A stretch of DNA of 64,000 nt from Epilithonimonas hungarica (lineage in GTDB: Bacteria > Bacteroidota > Bacteroidia > Flavobacteriales > Weeksellaceae): positions 62,001 through 126,000 of the forward strand of contig NZ_FNBH01000005.1 of assembly GCF_900102265.1 (NCBI RefSeq), in the 5' to 3' direction. Under the pieces are notes generated by a model. The model saw nothing but the letters and a program-made list of their open reading frames with translations. It was not told the origin of the DNA and did not search any database. A program made the translations under genes and the position numbers. Shown one piece after another: positions 59,503 to 64,000 of the stretch (position 1 is the first letter of the stretch; each line of letters begins with the position of its first letter).

Positions 59503-61779
59503 TTAGTTTACAACCGCAATTTTAGCCGTTGCAGTATCTGTACCGTCTTCATTGGTCATTAGAACATAATAGATACCGGACGCTACTCTTACGCCTCTTT
59601 TATTGTTGAGATTCCATTCGAAATAACCACCATTTGCAACCGCAGAATGTACAAGGTTACCTGCCGCATCTGTAATTCTGATGTTGGTTTTTTGTGCTAA
59701 TCCTCTTATTCTCACATTACCTTTGTATTGGGCATAAACTACCGGATTAGGATATACCAGAACATTTCCAAAATTAGAGGTCACCTCCGTAACATCGCCT
59801 TGATAAACCATTATACCATCTATGGTGGCAAAATATACCTTTCCGGTTTTTTCATCAATTTGGATATCCGTTACACTATCATTGGGCAATGGAGAGTTGG
59901 ATTTGGTAAAATGATAAATGGTTTTGTCTCCATTGGAGCTCATATAAAAAACACCCCCTCCGTCTACAGAGACCCATTTTTGATTACCAGAATCTACTGT
60001 AATTTGTAATATTTCCGCATCTCTAAATAATTCTTCCCCCAAACCATTTTCTTCTATTATGATATTATCTGTTTGCGGATTATCTTCTAATATTGCCGAT
60101 TTTGGATTTGAAAGAACCCTGAGTCCTATCGCCGTGCCGATCCAAAGATCATCATTTTTATCAATAGCAGTAGACACAACCCCTCCTTCTGGAATATTAT
60201 TTTGATTAGTAAGCACCTTAAATTTATCATCTGAAGTATTGCTGATCGTATTATTATAATCATACATGATAAGACCCGTAATCCTTGGAATAGGAATATA
60301 TAAAACCCCATCTTTCACTAATGGTTTTTGTGCTCCATTGGATACATTGAGGTTTTTCATTATTAATTTATCAGTAGCTCTATCCAGATAATAATATCCT
60401 GTCCCTAATCCGCCATCTATCATAGTTACCGTACAAATCAGGTTATTTCCGCTATCAAAAACACACCCTATAGGTCGATTTTGATATATATTTGCAGAGG
60501 GTATATCATATGACTTTACAAAATTATCATTTGACATTTTATAAATTCCCTTAAAAGAATGATATTGTGGAAAAGTATAATAATTTACAAAAAAAACTTC
60601 TGTCGGATCAGAAGGATTAGGAACAACATCTAAGACGTTATAATATATACTGGTATCTTGCTTAAATAAATCTGGATAAATCCAGGAATTACCATCAAAA
60701 TGATAATATCCTACACGCTTAGGAATCGATGTATCATACTCCGATCTAGCACCTGTAGAAACCCATATCTGATTATTTAATAACGATAACTTATAAGATG
60801 TATTATTAAATGGGCCATCTGGTTTCAAACTATTTTTTTGTTCATTATATATACCGGAAATCTGTGTCCCTGTGAACAAGCCATTATTGTAAATCAAAGC
60901 TGTATTTATGTTCTCTCCAGCATCAAAAGTTTTTTGTTGGATGCCGTTAGTTCCATATATATATACTTGAGATTTATCGGTAACTATAATTTGGGTGTCG
61001 GTAACTCTTACGTCCTGGACATCTACAAACTGTTTATTAATTGTAGAAAAGCTATTACCCGTTCTATATTTTACTTGAAAATAAAATGTATTTGCATCAA
61101 TCTTTATTTTCTTCGCAAAAGCGATTGTATTTATAGCATCAATTTTAGTAAACTCAGCATTTATATCAGTTTCTATAATATTGGAGGCCAAGTTCCATTC
61201 AGAATAAAGTGCAAAAGTTGCATTAATCTCATGAAATTTGATCCCTTTATTAGTAGCAACATATACTATGTTATCTTTAATTACTGCAGAATTTACAGCT
61301 TCATAGGTTGTTCCTATTGAGAAAAAAGCCGTATCTCCAAATTCTCTTTTAGATATATTAAAAATAGAAACCCCATACCCGGTAGATATAATTGCTTTGT
61401 CACCATTGATAGATATGTGATTAATTCTTTTGTTAATATTGGATGATATAGGAATATCTACAATCAAAAATATACCATTGGGTGTAATAACATCCATAAA
61501 TCCATTTTCATAACCAATAATACCTGTTTGTGAAGTGGCATTATAATCAAACGCCGATATTTTCACCTCATGTAAACCATTGGCTTTTGATAATTTTTTG
61601 ATTTCTCCCGTACCTGGATAATAATAGAAAATACCATTCTCAGTTGCTGCAATAAGACGATTTCCATCTTCTCTTATCACTTTCACGTTATTATAAGAGA
61701 AAAGATCGCTCCACTTACTAGACTGAGCCTGAGAAATAAGAGTTATAAAAACTAATATAATTAATAAAATTTTCTTCAT
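59503..61779 (-). CDS. porZ: T9SS attachment-complex protein PorZ
   Basis: 758 residues with a signal peptide (cleavage after SQAQ, residue 19). The body repeats beta-propeller blades typical of two-propeller PorZ (RLIAATENGIFYYYPGTGEI, DKAIISTGYGVSIFNI, DLWIGTAIGLRVL, QKWVSVDGGGVFYMSSNGD). A C-terminal sorting-type domain follows (LVYPNPV near residue 680, ending TATAKIAVVN). PorZ is part of the surface complex that releases cargo and links it to anionic LPS. The gene overlaps the metallophosphatase stop by four bases (ATGA) and precedes recO by four. Confidence 0.92.
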   Translation of the reverse strand: MKKILLIILVFITLISQAQSSKWSDLFSYNNVKVIREDGNRLIAATENGIFYYYPGTGEIKKLSKANGLHEVKISAFDYNATSQTGIIGYENGFMDVITPNGIFLIVDIPISSNINKRINHISINGDKAIISTGYGVSIFNISKREFGDTAFFSIGTTYEAVNSAVIKDNIVYVATNKGIKFHEINATFALYSEWNLASNIIETDINAEFTKIDAINTIAFAKKIKIDANTFYFQVKYRTGNSFSTINKQFVDVQDVRVTDTQIIVTDKSQVYIYGTNGIQQKTFDAGENINTALIYNNGLFTGTQISGIYNEQKNSLKPDGPFNNTSYKLSLLNNQIWVSTGARSEYDTSIPKRVGYYHFDGNSWIYPDLFKQDTSIYYNVLDVVPNPSDPTEVFFVNYYTFPQYHSFKGIYKMSNDNFVKSYDIPSANIYQNRPIGCVFDSGNNLICTVTMIDGGLGTGYYYLDRATDKLIMKNLNVSNGAQKPLVKDGVLYIPIPRITGLIMYDYNNTISNTSDDKFKVLTNQNNIPEGGVVSTAIDKNDDLWIGTAIGLRVLSNPKSAILEDNPQTDNIIIEENGLGEELFRDAEILQITVDSGNQKWVSVDGGGVFYMSSNGDKTIYHFTKSNSPLPNDSVTDIQIDEKTGKVYFATIDGIMVYQGDVTEVTSNFGNVLVYPNPVVYAQYKGNVRIRGLAQKTNIRITDAAGNLVHSAVANGGYFEWNLNNKRGVRVASGIYYVLMTNEDGTDTATAKIAVVN

Positions 61780-62732
61780 GTTAAACTTATTATGTTTTCA
61801 TCTATTAACTGATTATTCCACGAAATATTTTTCACATTCTTATTTTTGTCGAAATAAAAATCCAATCTTCCCAATAAAATCCCAGCCCAACCTACTTGAT
61901 TCACAATCACATTTTTACCATTTTTATTTTGAAAACTAAGCGGTTCTGGTAAAAAAGTGTGTGTGTGTCCCCCTAAAATCAAATCTATTCCAGAAGTCTT
62001 TGCTGCCAAATGTTTGTCTGAGATCTTCTTTGGGTCATCTTTATAATCAAAACCTATGTGTGAAAGACAGATGATCAGATCACATTTTTTCTCGCTTCTT
62101 AAAAAATCAGAATAATGTTGTGCTATCTCTATGGGATCATGATAAACTGTTTCTCCATAATTTTTTTTCCCAACAAGACCATTAAGTTCTATTCCGACCG
62201 CAAAAATCCCGACTTTGATCCCATTTTTGTTGAATATTTTATAGGATTCTGTCTTCCCATCTAAAATCGTATTTTTAAAATCATAATTTGAGCAGATGAA
62301 TGGAAATTTCGCATTAGGTAATACTTTCAAAAATCCCTCCAGTCCATTATCGAAATCATGATTCCCCATTGTAGATGCATCATATTGCATCATGCTCATT
62401 AATTTAAATTCCAATTCGCCTCCGAAAAAATTGAAATAAGGTGTTCCCTGGAAAATATCCCCCGAATCCAAAAGCAAGACATTTTTTTCCTCACTCCTTA
62501 TTTTTTTGATCAGGGATGCTCTTCTCGCAAATCCGCCCTGATTGGGATTGCTTTTAAACGAATCGGCAAAAGGTTCAATCCTGCTGTGCTGATCATTGGT
62601 ATGCAAAATTGTCAGCTTGTGTGCAGATTCTTTTTTCAATATGTCAAATTGTTCCGCTAACAAAAGATTAGGTGTTAATGTCAAAGCGAGACTCCCACCT
62701 CCTATACACTTTAGAAATTCTTTTCTTTTCAT
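61776..62732 (-). CDS. 5'-nucleotidase-like metallophosphatase domain protein
   Basis: 318 residues containing only the N-terminal (catalytic) domain of UshA-like 5'-nucleotidases. Metal ligands are in LTILHTNDQHS, LLLDSGDIFQG, TMGNHDFDNG, CLSHIG and LGGHTHTF. The N-terminus MKRKEFLKCIGGGSLALTLT resembles a signal peptide with a Tat-like body, but has KRK, not RR. The missing C-terminal substrate-binding domain is encoded by the upstream gene (one-base overlap), in reverse of the usual domain order. Followed by porZ with a four-base overlap. Confidence 0.88.
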   Translation of the reverse strand: MKRKEFLKCIGGGSLALTLTPNLLLAEQFDILKKESAHKLTILHTNDQHSRIEPFADSFKSNPNQGGFARRASLIKKIRSEEKNVLLLDSGDIFQGTPYFNFFGGELEFKLMSMMQYDASTMGNHDFDNGLEGFLKVLPNAKFPFICSNYDFKNTILDGKTESYKIFNKNGIKVGIFAVGIELNGLVGKKNYGETVYHDPIEIAQHYSDFLRSEKKCDLIICLSHIGFDYKDDPKKISDKHLAAKTSGIDLILGGHTHTFLPEPLSFQNKNGKNVIVNQVGWAGILLGRLDFYFDKNKNVKNISWNNQLIDENIISLT

Positions 62733-63496
62733 TATTCCTGCACTTTTTTATTTCTGAAGATCAGTCTTACATCATCAGGCACAGAAACTTCTGGGTTCTG
62801 TTTAAATTTTTCCAGAAATAGGTCACGCATCTTGATACCTGTAGGAATCATTTCGCCTTTGCTGAAGAAAAACATATTATCTCCTCCCAAAGCTAAATAA
62901 TCCGATGTTGCAATATAATACGTTTTGTTTTCATCAATTGTTTTGCCGTTGATAAGCTTTTTCGATATCATATCTCCTCCGTCTGTTTCTATTATCATAT
63001 GAGAAACCGGGTTATTTTGCTGCGTTTTTAAATAATATTGGAACATACCATCAATAACCTTTCCGGACATTTTTACAATTACAATTTCATTATTGAAGGG
63101 CATCACTTCATAAATATTTTTCAGGGTAATGTCTCCTTTCGGAATTATATTTCTAATTCCGCCAATGTTGATTACAGCAGCATCAATAGGAGGTATATTG
63201 TTATTTTTTGCCCATGCATCCGCACCTTCAAAAGTATAATCCGCCAAAAGGTTTCCGAGATTGCTATTATCTCCGGATTTATTAAGCTCTACATTGGTAT
63301 GGGAGATTTTGGTGTTCATCTTACCTTCCAGCTCGTGTTTATAAGGTTGGATAACGGCATCCATCGCCTTGTCGTCTTGTAATTGACTGGTAATGTAAAT
63401 GTTTTTTTCGGTATGGATGTCTGCAATATTGAGCGGCGTTTTACATCCGATCAAAAGCAATCCAATGATTCCGAATACAAGGAATTTATTCTTCAT
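62732..63496 (-). CDS. Lipoprotein with 5'-nucleotidase C-terminal domain
   Basis: 254 residues with a lipobox (LLIGC, cysteine 18). The rest is the C-terminal domain of UshA-type 5'-nucleotidases: NLGNLLADYTFEGAD, AAVINIGGIRNIIPKGDITLKNIYEVMPFNNEIV and YYIATSDYLALGGDNM, which hold the nucleobase-stacking part. On its own the domain is not catalytic, so it should pair with the metallophosphatase made from the next gene. It opens the operon, and the promoter TTG-N21-TAGATTTG lies 24 bases upstream of its ATG. Confidence 0.88.
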   Translation of the reverse strand: MKNKFLVFGIIGLLLIGCKTPLNIADIHTEKNIYITSQLQDDKAMDAVIQPYKHELEGKMNTKISHTNVELNKSGDNSNLGNLLADYTFEGADAWAKNNNIPPIDAAVINIGGIRNIIPKGDITLKNIYEVMPFNNEIVIVKMSGKVIDGMFQYYLKTQQNNPVSHMIIETDGGDMISKKLINGKTIDENKTYYIATSDYLALGGDNMFFFSKGEMIPTGIKMRDLFLEKFKQNPEVSVPDDVRLIFRNKKVQE

Positions 63497-63519
63497 TTTT
63501 TATTTAGAAAATAGGAATA

Positions 63520-63551
63520 CAAATCTAATGATTTTAAGGCTTGTAAACCAA
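63520..63551 (-). promoter_or_regulatory. Promoter of the five-gene nucleotidase-porZ-recO operon
   Basis: On the minus strand TTG (63551-63549), 21 bases, TAGATTTG (63527-63520), an exact -7 match, then 23 bases to the ATG. Confidence 0.6.
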
Positions 63552-63582
63552 CTAATTAATTATTGGTCAATGAAATGGGTTG

Positions 63583-64000
63583 TTAATTTTTCTTCAAAAG
63601 TAAAATGGTATCTTTTTTCGAGGAACCTAAATCGTTATCTTGATCAAAAGTTTTGATGGTTACGATAAAACCTGCCTTTTCCAACCTTTCTGCCAAACCT
63701 TTTACAGAATAAAGCCTAACGTGGTCTGCCTGTCCGAAATACTTCAATCTATCCTCATCTGTCTTTGCTTCAGGAACTTCATATATATCACCTTCCTTGA
63801 AGGGCGTTTGCACGAATACCTTTCCATCGTTTTTCAGAACTCTGTACAGTTCGGCCATTGCCTTTGCATCATCCTCTATGTGCTCCAAAATATGATAGCA
63901 GAAAATATAATCGAAAAAGCCCTCTTCCACAGGAATGTTGGTAATATCATACTGATATTCTGCTATGAAATCCGTAGAAAGATCGGTTGGGAAATATTGG
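63583..64000 (-). CDS. Class I SAM-dependent methyltransferase, 5' part outside window
   Basis: The frame stays open to the window edge, so the N-terminus is missing; 138 residues are visible. FFDYIFCYHILEHIEDD is motif II-like with the EHI of many methyltransferases, preceded by DITNIPVEEG, and followed by LYRVLKNDGKVFVQTPF, the usual L(K/R)(P/N)GG-type strand. The end is VRLYSVKGLAERLEKAGF ... SKKDTILLLKK. The GTG at 63930 is internal, not a start. Substrate unknown. Confidence 0.85.
   Translation of the reverse strand, partial: QYFPTDLSTDFIAEYQYDITNIPVEEGFFDYIFCYHILEHIEDDAKAMAELYRVLKNDGKVFVQTPFKEGDIYEVPEAKTDEDRLKYFGQADHVRLYSVKGLAERLEKAGFIVTIKTFDQDNDLGSSKKDTILLLKKN

Overview
The window is a chromosomal segment of a Flavobacteriia bacterium, most likely Chryseobacterium or a close relative in the Weeksellaceae. 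The grounds are low GC, near-absence of Shine-Dalgarno sites, many TAnnTTTG (-7) promoter elements of the Bacteroidetes type, type IX secretion (T9SS) cargo with C-terminal YPNP...KVIKK sorting domains, PorQ- and PorZ-type T9SS proteins, a bacillithiol enzyme (BshA), a b-type succinate dehydrogenase, and small lipoproteins beginning MKKSLFVAAIAA. No rRNA, tRNA, CRISPR array, prophage or transposase was seen. Most of the window is housekeeping.

Layout. 1-5.7 kb: 3' end of asnS, rpoN (sigma-54), sdhCAB. 5.7-11.4 kb (minus): PspC-like protein, DUF2851, a secreted unknown, bshA and a GH3 glycosidase. 11.5-15.6 kb: surface-type lipoprotein, 1-Cys peroxiredoxin, and a minus EamA-PorQ-like-unknown operon. 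15.9-21.4 kb: acyl-CoA carboxylase beta subunit, a secreted unknown, then a DUF2089/PH-like/YIP1/serine hydrolase operon. 21.4-28.1 kb (minus): three T9SS cargo genes (metzincin protease, beta-helix protein, GEVED protein), each followed by a hairpin. 28.2-34.8 kb: membrane AraC regulator plus TPR partner, HxlR/nitroreductase pair, arginine decarboxylase, thiamine pyrophosphokinase, cobalamin adenosyltransferase. 35-40.1 kb: ABC exporter and WYL regulator, DinB protein, lptB, SpoU methyltransferase. 40.1-42.5 kb: two paralogous Ala/Asp-rich lipoproteins flank a membrane protein/lipoprotein pair. 42.6-46.1 kb (minus): trhO, U32 peptidase-family hydroxylase, ferredoxin, formyl-THF cyclo-ligase. 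46.5-55 kb: DPP-IV-like peptidase and three POT peptide transporters, with a ParE-type toxin-antitoxin pair and a GNAT gene between. 55.1-57.9 kb: thioredoxin-like protein, recG. 58.3-63.5 kb (minus): an overlapping operon of 5'-nucleotidase C-domain, metallophosphatase, porZ, recO and GNAT. The window closes in a SAM methyltransferase.

Most interesting points. (1) TrhO carries a C-terminal module that is also the C-terminal module of the adjacent U32-family protein, and a ferredoxin follows; this looks like a consolidated tRNA U34 hydroxylation unit. (2) A degenerate tandem array with an exact 21-bp period (about two DNA turns) fills the divergent promoter region between trhO and the DPP-IV gene, and a smaller 22-bp array lies at 21.4 kb. 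(3) Two related intergenic inverted repeats, two paralogous lipoproteins with a shared palindrome nearby, and an orphan terminator hint at further regulatory or mobile intergenic elements.

Several longest-possible starts are probably wrong, because a -7 promoter element or an upstream gene's terminator lies inside the extra 5' segment. I give corrected starts and the reason in those entries.
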